A stretch of 64,000 bases of DNA from the NCBI GenBank assembly GCA_036389395.1, contig DASVPY010000052.1, positions 1 to 64,000 of the forward strand. Direction: 5' to 3'. The position numbers and the translations under genes were made by a program. The notes below the pieces were generated by a model. That model was not told where the DNA came from and did no database searches. It saw nothing but the letters and a program-made list of their open reading frames with translations. Numbering within the stretch: the stretch's first letter is position 1; every line of letters starts with the position of its first letter. The DNA is from QHXQ01 sp036389395 (lineage in GTDB: Bacteria; Acidobacteriota; Blastocatellia; Pyrinomonadales; Pyrinomonadaceae). This document shows, in pieces, positions 25,928 to 35,013 of the stretch.

Positions 25928-27034
25928 ATGCCTTTAGCTGTCCACGTCGAACGAGGAGCCGCGAACCTTTTCCTGATGGGCGGACGGTTGGTGTCGGAGG
26001 GGCCGGACGGGCTGTTGCGCGCGTACCTGCAAGCCGCGGCGGGGCCGGCGGCCGAGGCGGCGCTGGCCCGTCTGTTGGCCGAGGCCGCGCCGGTCGTGGC
26101 CGGCATCATCCGCGGCAAGCTGCAAGTCTCGCTCAGCCCGGCGGACGGCAGCGCGCGCAACCAGGACGCGCTGGAAGTTAACGCCGAGGTGCAGGCCGCG
26201 CTCGTCGCCGAGTTGCGCCGCCTCAAGGCCGAGCAGCCGCAACGCGCCATCGCGGACTTCCGCGGCTACGTCGCCGTCACGACCTACCACGCCTGCTACG
26301 AACACCTGCGCCGCAAGTACCCGCGCCGCCACAGCCTCAAGAACAAGCTGCGCTACCTGCTCAACAGCCGCGCAGAGTTCGCCCTGTGGGAGACGACGGG
26401 GCGCGGCTGGCTCTGCGGCTTCGCCGGCTGGCGACGCGACGCGGACGTGAGCGCCGACGAGCCGCGCACGGCCAACTTGCCCGAAGCGGCGCACGTCGCC
26501 GCGCGGCTCGCCGGGGGCGAGCCGGCGCGCGCGTCGCTGACGGAGTTGGTCGCGGCGACGTTCGCGGAGGCGGGCGGCCCGCTTGAGTTGGACGAACTGG
26601 TCGGCGTCGTGGCGTCGTTGCAGGGCGTGACGGAAGCGGCGCGCGCGGAGGACGAAGACGGACAGGGGGCGGCGTCGGCGCTGCCCGACCCGCGCGCGAG
26701 CGCCGCGGAGGAGGTCGAGCAGCGCCGCTATCTCGAAGTGCTGTGGCGGGAGATATGCGAGTTGCCGCCGCGCCAGCGCGCGGCCCTGTTGCTGAACCTG
26801 CGCGACGCCGAAGGGCGCGGCGTGCTCGCCCTGTTCCCGCTGACGGGCGTCGCCAACGTGCGGCGCATCGCCGCCGCGCTCGAAGTGCCGGCGGAAGAGT
26901 TCGCAGAGTGGTGGCCCGAGTTGCCGTTCGACGACGCGCGCATCGCCGCGCGCCTGGGGCTGACGCGCCAGCAGGTCATCAACCTGCGCAAGTCGGCCCG
27001 CGCGCGCCTCGCCCGCCGCATGAAAGATTTCTGA
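25928..27034 (+). CDS. sigma-70-family RNA polymerase sigma factor (long form)
   Basis: A 368-residue sigma-like protein. Region 2 lies at about 85-150 (FRGYVAVTTYHACYEHLRRK, then YPRRHSLKNKLRYLL). After a variable, acidic middle, region 4 lies at about 265-365 (WREICELPPRQRAALLLNLR, and a final HTH, RIAARLGLTRQQVINLRKSA). Long factors of this kind, paired with a zinc-finger anti-sigma gene, recur in Acidobacteria. It starts at ATG 25928 with GAGGTGAT 8 nt upstream, one of the best ribosome sites in the window. The anti-sigma gene follows after 148 nt. Confidence 0.85.
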   Translation: MPLAVHVERGAANLFLMGGRLVSEGPDGLLRAYLQAAAGPAAEAALARLLAEAAPVVAGIIRGKLQVSLSPADGSARNQDALEVNAEVQAALVAELRRLKAEQPQRAIADFRGYVAVTTYHACYEHLRRKYPRRHSLKNKLRYLLNSRAEFALWETTGRGWLCGFAGWRRDADVSADEPRTANLPEAAHVAARLAGGEPARASLTELVAATFAEAGGPLELDELVGVVASLQGVTEAARAEDEDGQGAASALPDPRASAAEEVEQRRYLEVLWREICELPPRQRAALLLNLRDAEGRGVLALFPLTGVANVRRIAAALEVPAEEFAEWWPELPFDDARIAARLGLTRQQVINLRKSARARLARRMKDF

Positions 27035-27182
27035 ATCGGGGCGGGCGGCACAAACAACGACCGCCCGCATTTCTTGTCCGTCGCCCGCGCGCCGACGGGC
27101 GCGGCGCGGTAATATCGCGGGGCGTTTCACCTCTTCACCCGCAGAAGGGGCCACGCAAGGTGGCAGTAGAAGGGGCAGTCCA

Positions 27183-28535
27183 ATGTCAGACCATCTCACA
27201 GCGCAAGAGTTGGCGCGCTACCGTGCGCGCACGCTGCCGGCGGCGCGTCTGCTCGCGGCCGACGATCATCTCGCGGCCTGCGCGGCGTGCCGCGGCGAGT
27301 TACAACACGCCGCGCCGGCCGGCGAGTTGTTCGCCGCCTTGCGCGCAGACCTGCGGGCCGCCGCCGAGGAAGAGGTCGAACACCTCACCTACGATCAACT
27401 CGCGGCACACACAGACGGCGCGAGCGACGCGGCCGACGCCGAGATCGTCACCAGCCACCTGGCCGTCTGCGCGCCCTGCCGCGCCGAGGCCGCCGATCTG
27501 CTGGCCTTCAAAAGAAGCTTAGAGACTGACACGAGAAGCTTGGAGACCGACGCGCCCGCGCCGAGCGTCGCCGCCGCGCCGCGGGCGACACAGGCGACGC
27601 GGCCCGCGGGTCTGTTCGCCGCGTGGCGCGCGTGGCTGACGCCCGCCCGACTCGCGTCCGGCGCGGTCGCGCTCCTGCTCGTCTTCGGGCTGCTGTTCGC
27701 CGCGCGCGTCTTCAACCAACGCAACGCCGCGCCCCAAGTCGCCCAAGTCAACACGCCGACCGCCAACACGTCCGCGACCACCGGCCCAACCGCGCCGCCG
27801 CAGAACGCACAGCCCGCACCAAGCGCACAGCCCGCGCAGCCCGTGCCGGTTGCGTCGCCCGCGGTCGCCGCCGCGCCGGCCGCCGTCCAGGGCGCGAGGA
27901 ACGCAAACGTGCGGAGCGCAGACACGGCGCGCGCGCCGGTCGCGCCGCAGACGGCGCGCGCCGCGCGGCTCGAAGTACCGGCGGAACTGGCCGCCCTGTC
28001 GGCGGGCGCGAGCGTGCTGATGGGCATAACTGATCAGGACGGCCCGGCGTTCGCGCTCACAGCGCCGGTCGGCACGTTCGTCCGTTCGGCGCGGCCGACG
28101 TTCCGCTGGGCCGCGCTCGCGGGCGCGGAGAGTTACACGGTCGAGGTGTACGACGCGCGGCTCAACCGCGTCGCGGCCAGCCCCGCCCTCGCCGCGAACG
28201 AGTGGACGCCCGCCGCGCCGCTCGCGCCCGGTCAGGCTTACGCCTGGCAGGTGACGGCGCACGTCGGCGGGCGTGAGGTGCGCGCGCCCGCGCCGCCCGC
28301 GCCCGAAGCGCGCTTCAAGATACTGACGCAGGCGCAAGCCGCCGCCCTCGCGCGCGCCGAGCGTGCGGCCGACTCGCCGCGCGCACGCGGTCTCCTCTAC
28401 GCCCGCGCCGGGCTGCTCGACGACGCCGAACGCGAGTTCGCCGCCGACCAAAACTCCCCCCCAGCACGCCGCCTCCTCCGCGCCACACGACGACTCAGAT
28501 CAAGTAGGCAGAAGGCAGAAGCCAGAAGCCAGTAG
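27183..28535 (+). CDS. anti-sigma factor: two zinc fingers, TM helix, FN3-like domain
   Basis: A 450-residue membrane protein. Two zf-HC2 anti-sigma fingers are visible: HLAACAAC (His29, Cys33, Cys36) and HLAVCAPC (His92, Cys96, Cys99). A single TM helix (LASGAVALLLVFGLLFAARV, about 157-177) leads to a long Ala/Pro/Gln linker. An outer domain resembling FN3 follows (RPTFRWAALAGAESYTVEVY and YAWQVTAHVGG, about 305-375), then an Ala-rich helical tail. It should hold the preceding sigma factor and sense something outside. It starts at ATG 27183 after AAGGGG. The last 10 residues are encoded by the first units of the heptamer palindrome, so the tail seems altered by that insertion. Confidence 0.88.
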   Translation: MSDHLTAQELARYRARTLPAARLLAADDHLAACAACRGELQHAAPAGELFAALRADLRAAAEEEVEHLTYDQLAAHTDGASDAADAEIVTSHLAVCAPCRAEAADLLAFKRSLETDTRSLETDAPAPSVAAAPRATQATRPAGLFAAWRAWLTPARLASGAVALLLVFGLLFAARVFNQRNAAPQVAQVNTPTANTSATTGPTAPPQNAQPAPSAQPAQPVPVASPAVAAAPAAVQGARNANVRSADTARAPVAPQTARAARLEVPAELAALSAGASVLMGITDQDGPAFALTAPVGTFVRSARPTFRWAALAGAESYTVEVYDARLNRVAASPALAANEWTPAAPLAPGQAYAWQVTAHVGGREVRAPAPPAPEARFKILTQAQAAALARAERAADSPRARGLLYARAGLLDDAEREFAADQNSPPARRLLRATRRLRSSRQKAEARSQ

Positions 28536-28671
28536 AAAGAAGAAGCCAGAAGCCAGAAGCCAGGAGCCAGGAAGAAAGGCCGGCCTTTCATCAAGGCCGG
28601 CCTTTCTGCTTGCGTGTTCTCCGCCGTCTTCCTACTGGCTTCTGGCTTCTGGCTTCTGCCTACTGCCTTCA
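28504..28671. repeat. long heptamer palindrome (CAGAAGC units) with inner GGCCGGCC hairpin
   Basis: Tandem CAGAAGC/CAGTAGA-like heptamers on the left and their complements (GGCTTCT units) on the right enclose an inner perfect hairpin, AAAGGCCGG ... CCGGCCTTT, at about 28575-28606. It lies between the convergent anti-sigma and CHAT genes, overlaps the end of the former, and probably acts as a two-way terminator. Confidence 0.9.
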
Positions 28672-31494
28672 TTGCGCGTCGCCGACGGCGACGAAGCCGG
28701 CCCAGTAGAAGGGGTGTGTGTGGCGGCCGTCGCGGAGGAGTTTGAGGGCGGCTTGTTGGAGGGCGCGGGCGGGGGGCGGCGTCTGGGCGTGCGGCGCGGG
28801 CTTGAGGTCGCGGTGGAACTCAAGCATGAGATCGGTGGTGGCGGCCGAGTCTACGCGCCACTGGCTGACGACGGCGATGGGGCTGCCGGCGACGAACAGC
28901 GCCCAGCTCAGCCCGATCACGCCCTCGCCCGCGCCCACGCGGCCGCGCGCCGTCTCGCACGCCGCCAGCACCACCATGTCGGCCCGCAGGTCGAGCTTCA
29001 TCAACTCCCACGCTTCGAGGCGGCCGTCGTCGCGGCCGCCGGCCGCGAGGCGGACGTAAGAGTACATCGGGTTCTGATCGTCGAGGACGCCGTGCGTGAC
29101 GAAGTGCAGCGTGCGATAAGCGTGAGCCTGCGCCTTGACCTGTTCCTCGCTCGCTTCGGCCCCCAACAGGACGTGCGCGCCGCCCGCGCCGTACAAGGCG
29201 CGCAGCGCGCGCACCTGTCGCTCCGCGTCCGGCAGCGGCGCAAACTCGTCCGCCAGTAACACGTCCGCGCGTGCGTTTGTGCCTCCGCTCGTGTGCGCGG
29301 CCGTGCCCGTCGCGCTCGTGCCCGCGGCGTCGCCGGGCGCGGGGTTGCCGACGGCCATCAACTCGGCGGCGGGCGGGCGCGCGTGCTGCCGGCGGCGGGC
29401 GGCGCGCATCTCGCGCAGCACGGTCAACGAAGGCGCGTAGGAGAGCGCCGCGTCTTCGAGCAGGTAGTGCCCCTGCGGGGTGGTGAGCACTTGGAAGGGC
29501 AGGTTCCAGAGCACGTCGTCGGGCACGACGACGAGGGCGCGGCGGCCGCGCAGTTGCGCCTCGGCGGGCGCGAGCAGCAGGCGGTAGAGACCGGCCGCCT
29601 GCTCCTTGATCGTCAGGTCGCGCCCGGCGGCGGCGGCGCGCAGCCGCTCGGCCCGCGCGGCCAACTCGGCGCGCTTGACCGCCAGCGTGTAGGTCTGCAA
29701 CTGCAGCGCGCCGTTCGCGTCGCGCGTGACGACGAACAAGTACGTGCTGTCGTCGGCGACGACGTATTCGAGGAGCGCGGCGTTCGCGTCGGGCAGCAGC
29801 GCGCCCGCTTCCGTCAGGCGGAACGGCGCGGCCTCGCCGCGGCGCACGCGCAACTCCGGGTGCGCCGCGTAGAGCGCGCCCGCGAACGCCTCGCGTTCGA
29901 GCCGCGCCTTGTCTAGTTCGGCCCTGAGCGCGGCGAGGCGCGTCGTGTCGGGGCGCGCGCGCTTGCCGGCCTGCGCGAGCTGCGCGTTGAGGCTGGCGAG
30001 CGTGGCGAGCAAGCTCTGCTCGCGCTCGCGCTCGGCCGTCGTCAACACCTTGTCGCTCTCGTCGCGCCCGCCGCCGAGCACTTCGAGCAGCACGCGCGCC
30101 TTGGCGCGCTCGGCCGCGCCGAGCGCGTCGGCGTCCCTGCGCGCGGCGACGTGCAGACTGACCAACTCGCGGTAAGGCGCGAGCTTGTGCTCGAAGAACT
30201 GCGCGCGCTCCTGCGCGCCGCCCGCGACGCGCGCGCGGACGGACTCGACGGCGGCGACGGCCTCTTCGAGCGCGCGCCGCGCCTCGTCCGTGCGCCCGGC
30301 GGCGCGCAGGGCCGCGCCCGCCGTGGTGCGCGCCTCGGCGAGCGAGCCGGCGGCCCCCACCTCGCGCGCGAGCGCCGCGGCCCGATCCGCGTGCTCGACG
30401 GCGCGCGCCGTGTCGCCCAGCGCGCGGTACGACTCGGCCATGCCGTTCAGCGTCGCCCCCGCGTAGTGTTTGACGCCCGCTTCTTGAAAGAGCGCGAGCG
30501 CGCGCTGGAAGTGTTCGAGCGCGCGGGCGTGGTCGCCGCGGCGGCCGTAGACGTTGCCGAGGTTGTTGAGTGCCGCGCCCCGCCCGACCTGCTCGCCCAA
30601 CGCCTCGAAGATGGCGAGCGACTGTTGATAACAGTCGAGCGCGGCGTCGTCCGCGCCCTGGCCGGCGTAAGTCTCGCCGAGGTTCGTCAGCGCGCGCGCC
30701 TGGCCCGACTTGTCGCCGACCTCGCGGAAGAGCGCTAGGCTCCGCTGGTGCTGGCTGACGGCGAGCGCGTAGTTGCCCTGCGAGGAGTAGAGGCTGCCGA
30801 CGTTGCTCAGCGTCTCGGCCTCGCCCCACTTGCTGCCGGCCGCCTGGTAGATGGCGAGCGTCTGCCCGTAGTAGTCGAGCGCCGTCGTGTAGTCGCCGCG
30901 CAGCATGTACACGTCGGCGAAGCCCTTGAGCGTGCGCGCGACGCGCGGCGGCGCGTTGAGTTCGCGGAAGAGCGCGAGCGCGCGGCCGAAGCCCGCGAGC
31001 GCCTCGTCGAAGTCGCCGAGGAACTGGTGGCTCAGGGCGACGTTGAAGTGGCCGATGCCGAGGCTCTCTTTGTCGGCCGGGTCAATGTAGTTGAGCGACC
31101 GGTGGAGGTATTCGAGCGCGCGCGGGTAGTCGCCGTAGCCCTGGTAGGCGAGCGCGATGCCGTTGAGCGCGCCGCCGATGTCGGGCTTCGAGTCGAGCCG
31201 CTCGGCGAGGCGCAGGTTGAACGTGTGGACGGCGAGCGCGCGGGCGTAGTCCTGCTGATCGAAGAAGCGCCGGCCGCGCTGTTTGAGTTGGTGCAGCAAC
31301 TCGACCGTGACGAGCGCGGGCTGCTGCGCGAGGAGCGCGTCGCGCTCCGCCTCCGTCGGCGCGGCGACGAGCGCGTCGGCGAACGCCGCTTCGGGCGTGG
31401 GCGTGGGCGCGGGCGTTGCGGTCTGGGCGCGCGCGACGAACGAGCAGGACGACAGGACGAGCAGGACGGCGAGCAGGCGCAGGGCTGGTCTCAT
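28669..31494 (-). CDS. exported TPR-CHAT protease-like protein
   Basis: A 941-residue protein. The start at ATG 31494 is followed by a signal (MRPALRLLAVLLVLSSCSF). VLSSC could be a lipobox, or cleavage could fall after VARA. About eight TPRs follow (roughly 90-380; for example AEALSN and NLGNVYGRRGDHARALEHFQ), then a coiled region and a C-terminal CHAT domain (about 600-940). The CHAT caspase-like dyad is intact: His in LHFVTHGVL and Cys in VVLAACETARG, so proteolytic activity is plausible. CHAT-TPR proteins are abundant in Acidobacteria and Cyanobacteria. Its tail-to-tail position with a sigma/anti-sigma pair recurs in such genomes and may be functional. Confidence 0.92.
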   Translation of the reverse strand: MRPALRLLAVLLVLSSCSFVARAQTATPAPTPTPEAAFADALVAAPTEAERDALLAQQPALVTVELLHQLKQRGRRFFDQQDYARALAVHTFNLRLAERLDSKPDIGGALNGIALAYQGYGDYPRALEYLHRSLNYIDPADKESLGIGHFNVALSHQFLGDFDEALAGFGRALALFRELNAPPRVARTLKGFADVYMLRGDYTTALDYYGQTLAIYQAAGSKWGEAETLSNVGSLYSSQGNYALAVSQHQRSLALFREVGDKSGQARALTNLGETYAGQGADDAALDCYQQSLAIFEALGEQVGRGAALNNLGNVYGRRGDHARALEHFQRALALFQEAGVKHYAGATLNGMAESYRALGDTARAVEHADRAAALAREVGAAGSLAEARTTAGAALRAAGRTDEARRALEEAVAAVESVRARVAGGAQERAQFFEHKLAPYRELVSLHVAARRDADALGAAERAKARVLLEVLGGGRDESDKVLTTAEREREQSLLATLASLNAQLAQAGKRARPDTTRLAALRAELDKARLEREAFAGALYAAHPELRVRRGEAAPFRLTEAGALLPDANAALLEYVVADDSTYLFVVTRDANGALQLQTYTLAVKRAELAARAERLRAAAAGRDLTIKEQAAGLYRLLLAPAEAQLRGRRALVVVPDDVLWNLPFQVLTTPQGHYLLEDAALSYAPSLTVLREMRAARRRQHARPPAAELMAVGNPAPGDAAGTSATGTAAHTSGGTNARADVLLADEFAPLPDAERQVRALRALYGAGGAHVLLGAEASEEQVKAQAHAYRTLHFVTHGVLDDQNPMYSYVRLAAGGRDDGRLEAWELMKLDLRADMVVLAACETARGRVGAGEGVIGLSWALFVAGSPIAVVSQWRVDSAATTDLMLEFHRDLKPAPHAQTPPPARALQQAALKLLRDGRHTHPFYWAGFVAVGDAQ

Positions 31495-31686
31495 CGGGGT
31501 GCAACTCCTGTGGCGGATTGTGGCGCTGCCGAAGCGCAAGCAGCCGACGGGGCGAACTGGCCGCGACCAGTCGCGTGCGCGGACGCACGACGCCCCGCCT
31601 ATGGACGGTGTGGAAAGGGGCGGCGCATTACCACGCCGGGTTTTGTGCGCACGGGGCGAGAGGTTAAGCCCGCCGCGCCGCCACTG

Positions 31687-33024
31687 TCAACGTAAACGTC
31701 GCGCCGACGTTAACGCGGGGCTTGTGCGCGCGGCGCGCATGAGGCCGGCGAAGACGATTAGCGCGGCGCACAGATCGAGCAGGACTAGAGCGAGGACGGC
31801 GCGCGGCCCCTGGCGCGCGAAGAGTCGGCCCGCGAGCCAAGGCACGAGCATCCCGCCCGCGCTCGCGCCGACGAGAAACCAGCCCGTCACGCGCCCCGTC
31901 AGACGCACGTGCCGCCCGGCGAACGCCATCATCGTCGGGAAGATCGAGGCGCACGCGAGACCGAGTCCGAGCGTGCCGGCCCAGAGCGCGGCGGGCGCTG
32001 CGGCGGCGAGTACGACGGCGAGACTCAAGAGCGCGCCGACGAGCGAGACGAACAGCAGCAGGCGCGGGCGCAGCCGCGCGGCGAAGGGGATGGCGAGCAG
32101 ACGCCCGGCGGTCAGCGCGCCCCAGAAGGCCGCGGTCAGGTACGCCGCGCCGTCCGCCCCGCTCAGGCCGAGCGCCACCGCGCACGTGTAAATCCAGCCG
32201 CCGAAGCCGACCTCCACGCCGAGGTAGAGGAAGAAGAAGACGGCGACGAGCGCGACGAGCGGCGTCCGCGCCGCGTCGTCAGACGACGTGCGCGCCACGT
32301 CTCTGTAAGGCGTGTGCGATACGCCTTCGCGCACGCTGATCGGCGTCGCGCCGTCAACCGGCGCGTACACCGCTCCGTCGGTGCGCGCGTTCGGCGTCTC
32401 GTCGGTCGGCGCTTCGATTGTCGGCGGCGCGGGACTCGGCACGCGCCAGAGCCAGACGGCGGCGGGCAGCATGAAGAGCGCGAGCGTCCAGTAAGCGGGC
32501 GCGACGCCGCCGTGCGCCGCCGTGCGCGCGACGACGACCGGGGCGAGCGCCGCGCCGACGCCGTAGGCGAAGTGCAGAGCGTTCATCGCCGGCCCGACCT
32601 GCGCGCCGTGCGTCCAGGTGAGCAGGGTGTTGCCGCCCACGTCGAGCCAGCCCTCTGCACAGCCGAGCAGCAGCATGACGAGCGCCAGCGGCCACAGAGC
32701 GGCCGCGAGCGGCGTTAGCGCGAGCAGCAGCGCCATCGCGCCGAGCGCGCCCGCCATTACGGGATGCCCGCGCGTGCGGTCGTACGCGCGCCCGCCGCCG
32801 AGCGCGCCCAGCAGGAAGCCGAGCGAGCGCGCCGTGAACAGCACCCCGGCCGCGCCCACGCCCACGCGCGCCTGCGCCGCCAGCCCCGGCAGCGTCGGCC
32901 CCAACGCGCCCGTCGTCAGCCCCAGCGCGACGAACGCCGCGCAGTACACGGCGACGCGCCCCCGCGCCGGCACGCGCGCGCCCAGCGCCGGCCCGGCGTC
33001 CACACTCGTCGCGGTCGAACTCAT
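31687..33024 (-). CDS. MFS transporter, MFSD4/FucP-like sugar type
   Basis: A 445-residue protein with about 12 TM helices in two six-helix halves joined by a hydrophilic, Thr/Asp/Pro-rich loop (about 205-260). The segment LDVGGNTLLTWTHGAQVGPA, then MNALHFAYGVGAALAP, is characteristic of the MFSD4/NaGLT1-FucP branch, which transports sugars by ion symport. The ATG at 33024 is preferred to a GTG three codons upstream. A single-arm heptamer repeat lies before the gene. The substrate is not predictable. Confidence 0.88.
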   Translation of the reverse strand: MSSTATSVDAGPALGARVPARGRVAVYCAAFVALGLTTGALGPTLPGLAAQARVGVGAAGVLFTARSLGFLLGALGGGRAYDRTRGHPVMAGALGAMALLLALTPLAAALWPLALVMLLLGCAEGWLDVGGNTLLTWTHGAQVGPAMNALHFAYGVGAALAPVVVARTAAHGGVAPAYWTLALFMLPAAVWLWRVPSPAPPTIEAPTDETPNARTDGAVYAPVDGATPISVREGVSHTPYRDVARTSSDDAARTPLVALVAVFFFLYLGVEVGFGGWIYTCAVALGLSGADGAAYLTAAFWGALTAGRLLAIPFAARLRPRLLLFVSLVGALLSLAVVLAAAAPAALWAGTLGLGLACASIFPTMMAFAGRHVRLTGRVTGWFLVGASAGGMLVPWLAGRLFARQGPRAVLALVLLDLCAALIVFAGLMRAARTSPALTSARRLR

Positions 33025-33058
33025 AACGGGCACAGGCTTCAGACGGTCAGCTTTTCAT

Positions 33059-33085
33059 ACTGACCACTGACCACTGACTACTGCC
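33059..33085. repeat. short heptamer array (ACTGACC units)
   Basis: Three tandem ACTGACC/ACTGACT units upstream of the MFS gene. No opposite arm is seen, so this may be a remnant of a heptamer palindrome. Confidence 0.6.
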
Positions 33086-33167
33086 TTCGTAGCTTAGCGT
33101 GCCCGGTCGGCCCGTTCCAAACCGTCAAGCCGCGTCGCTATCGTCCGCAGCAGTTCTTTCAACTCGG

Positions 33168-33458
33168 TCAGGCGCGCGGTAGGTGCGGATGTTGGGCTTG
33201 TTCGTCGAGCGCGCGCTTGAGGCGTGTACGCGCGGCCGGGTCGAGACGCGCGGACGCGTCGGTGAACGAGTCGGCGTCGAGGCGGCGGGCGCGTTGGCGC
33301 GCGGCGGCGCGGAGCAGCCGGAGTTGCAGCGCGAAGCGCGCGCAGGCGGCGCACAGGCGCAGGTGCAGGCGCAGCAGCAGCCGCGTGCGCACCGGCAGGG
33401 CGCGCTCCAACGAAAGCGAGAGGAGCGCCGCGGCGCGCCTGCATGTCAGCGTGAACAT
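33168..33458 (-). CDS. mini zinc-finger anti-sigma protein, second copy
   Basis: A 96-residue paralogue of the gene at 33559. It has the same layout: Cys6 in LTCRRAA, then LERALPVRTRLLLRLHLRLC with His followed by Cys-Ala-Ala-Cys, QLRLLRAA, and a C-terminal LDPAARTRLKRALDEQ that matches the end of its neighbour. The Cys...His...CxxC set needed for zinc is complete. It lies 100 nt downstream of the first copy on the same strand. No good ribosome site is seen. Tandem duplication of a very small anti-sigma gene is the simplest explanation. Confidence 0.7.
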   Translation of the reverse strand: MFTLTCRRAAALLSLSLERALPVRTRLLLRLHLRLCAACARFALQLRLLRAAARQRARRLDADSFTDASARLDPAARTRLKRALDEQAQHPHLPRA

Positions 33459-33558
33459 CGGATGAAGACTTTCAGACAGTGAACAAACGGCGCGGCCGCG
33501 CCGACGACCACACGAGCGCCCGTGAGTTGGTCGCGCGCACGCGCGAAAACCTTACAAG

Positions 33559-33861
33559 CTAAGACTGGTTCTTGAGGGCGCGCTTGAGGCGTTCGCGGGC
33601 TTCGAGGGAGAGGTGTACGTCGCTGGTGGCGCGCGCTCCGGCGGCGTGCGCGGTCGCGCGCAGCAGTTGCAGTTGTTCCAGGTACCAGACGCACCAGATG
33701 CAGACCCACAGGTGCAGCCGCAGCATGACGCGCTCGCGCAACGTGAGCGGGCGCTCCATGGACTCCGACATGACGACCGCCATCTGCTTGCAGGTCGGCA
33801 AACGCCGCAGCAGGAAGTAGCGGAGCGCGTGGGTCGCGCGGCTGAGGAGGCCTTGTGCCAT
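33559..33861 (-). CDS. mini zinc-finger anti-sigma protein, first copy
   Basis: A 100-residue protein of the short zf-HC2 class. The finger is Cys in LPTCKQM, then MERPLTLRERVMLRLHLWVC with HLxxCxxC spacing; QLQLLRATA and a C-terminal LSLEARERLKRALKNQ follow. It lacks a membrane helix, so it is a soluble binder. It starts 8 nt after the stop of the ECF sigma gene, indicating coupling. It is expected to sequester that factor, with the zinc finger possibly sensing redox or metal state (family knowledge plus inference). Confidence 0.82.
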   Translation of the reverse strand: MAQGLLSRATHALRYFLLRRLPTCKQMAVVMSESMERPLTLRERVMLRLHLWVCIWCVWYLEQLQLLRATAHAAGARATSDVHLSLEARERLKRALKNQS

Positions 33862-33869
33862 TGCAAGCT

Positions 33870-34493
33870 TCAGTGCGCCGCGTCCGCGGGCGGCCGCCGA
33901 AACCAGTTCACTTCAAGGCAGCGCCGCAGGTGCAGACGCGCCCGGTGCAACATGACCCAGAGGTTGTTCACCGTGATACTCAGAATCTCACAAATCTCTT
34001 CGCTCGTCAGCCCGTCCACTTCGCGCAGGACGAACGCGTTGGCGGTGCGTTCGGGCAAAGGCCCCAGACACTCTTGGAAGACCAGCCAGAACTCGTGCTG
34101 CTCGGCGAGTGCGGCGGGGCTGGCGTGCCAGTCCGAAGGCGCGTACTGCTGCTCCCAGTGCTCCGTCCAGGGGCCGTCCGGGCGGAAGAACTCTTCGTGC
34201 GCGAACTCCGCGCCCTCGCGTTCGGGCGGCGCGGCCTCGCGGCTGGCGCGGCGGAAGTGATCCGTGATCTTGTGCTTGAGGATGCCGACGAGCCAGGTGC
34301 GCTCCGAGCCGCGCCCGGCGAACTTGGCGTAGGCTTGCAGGGCGGCGAGCAAGGTCTCCTGCACCACGTCCTCGGCGGCGGCGCGGTCGCGCAGGCGGAA
34401 CAGGGCGTAGCGGAAGAGGTAGTCGCCGTGCGCGTCCACCCAGGCGGCGGGGTCGGGCGCGGGCGGCTCGCTGGCGCGTTGCTCTTGACTCAT
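33870..34493 (-). CDS. ECF sigma factor with paired mini anti-sigma genes
   Basis: A 207-residue ECF factor. Region 2 at about 20-85 contains RDRAAAEDVVQETLLAALQA, with the acidic AEDVVQETLL motif complete. A linker with an Asp/Glu/Trp-rich insert (about 88-140) follows, then region 4 at about 145-195 (CLGPLPERTANAFVLREVDG and the HTH ITVNNLWVMLHRARLHLRRC). The NLWVMLHRAR end and the long linker are typical of a widespread ECF group that carries a short zinc-finger anti-sigma immediately downstream, as here. The ribosome site is poor. Confidence 0.9.
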   Translation of the reverse strand: MSQEQRASEPPAPDPAAWVDAHGDYLFRYALFRLRDRAAAEDVVQETLLAALQAYAKFAGRGSERTWLVGILKHKITDHFRRASREAAPPEREGAEFAHEEFFRPDGPWTEHWEQQYAPSDWHASPAALAEQHEFWLVFQECLGPLPERTANAFVLREVDGLTSEEICEILSITVNNLWVMLHRARLHLRRCLEVNWFRRPPADAAH

Positions 34494-34814
34494 CGAAACC
34501 GGCGCGAGCGGGCGCGCACCACGCGCCGGCCCTGGGGGACGTGCGATCCGATTTGACTGCTCGCCGTGAAAAAGATTGCGGGCGCGCCGCGCACTCGTGT
34601 TACCATCGGCCAGACGCGCAAGAGACTATCGCGCGTGCGCCGGGCGCGCCGTCACTCTATCCCTTAAGTAGCCCAAGGTTAATGCACAAAGCGGCCCGGC
34701 AGCAAATGAAAAGCTGTCAGGGATGCGGGCGCGCGCGTCGAACTGCGCGCGCGGACGAAGCCGGCACGACGCGCGCGCCGCGCGCCTGGCCGGTGGTTGC
34801 CCGGAGGTGACGTG
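34494..34814. other. intergenic region between divergent genes, no gene seen
   Basis: This 321-nt region separates the ECF sigma start (minus) from the small zinc-ribbon gene (plus). One open frame crosses it but yields an Arg/Ala-rich product with no ribosome site. Promoters of both flanking genes are expected here, but no clear consensus pair could be fixed. Confidence 0.5.
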
Positions 34815-34988
34815 ATGGAGGCGTGTCGGGACTGCGGCGCGGGCGTGGCGGCGGGCGCGCGCGGCTGTCCGGTCTGCGCGCGCAACCTGGAAGCCGAGCG
34901 GATGCTGGCGCGTTACCTCTGGCTCGCCGCCGCGGCCTGCGCCGCGCTGGCGCTCCTCGCCGCGCTCCTCCTGCGGCACGGGCGCTGA
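34815..34988 (+). CDS. small zinc-ribbon membrane protein
   Basis: A 57-residue protein starting at ATG 34815 with GGAGGTGA just upstream. The N-terminus carries two Cys pairs (CRDC and CPVC), forming a zinc ribbon. The C-terminal half is one TM helix (YLWLAAAACAALALLAALLL) with a short basic end. This is a common design of small, uncharacterised bacterial zinc-ribbon membrane proteins. It lies upstream of the c-di-GMP protein gene on the same strand. Confidence 0.72.
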   Translation: MEACRDCGAGVAAGARGCPVCARNLEAERMLARYLWLAAAACAALALLAALLLRHGR

Positions 34989-35013
34989 GCCGGCGGGCGT
35001 GTCAGTCAGGCAG

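Noticed and set aside
33094..33444. Arg-rich minus-strand frame overlapping the second mini anti-sigma gene
   Set aside because: It lacks motifs, while the overlapping frame is a clear paralogue of the gene at 33559.
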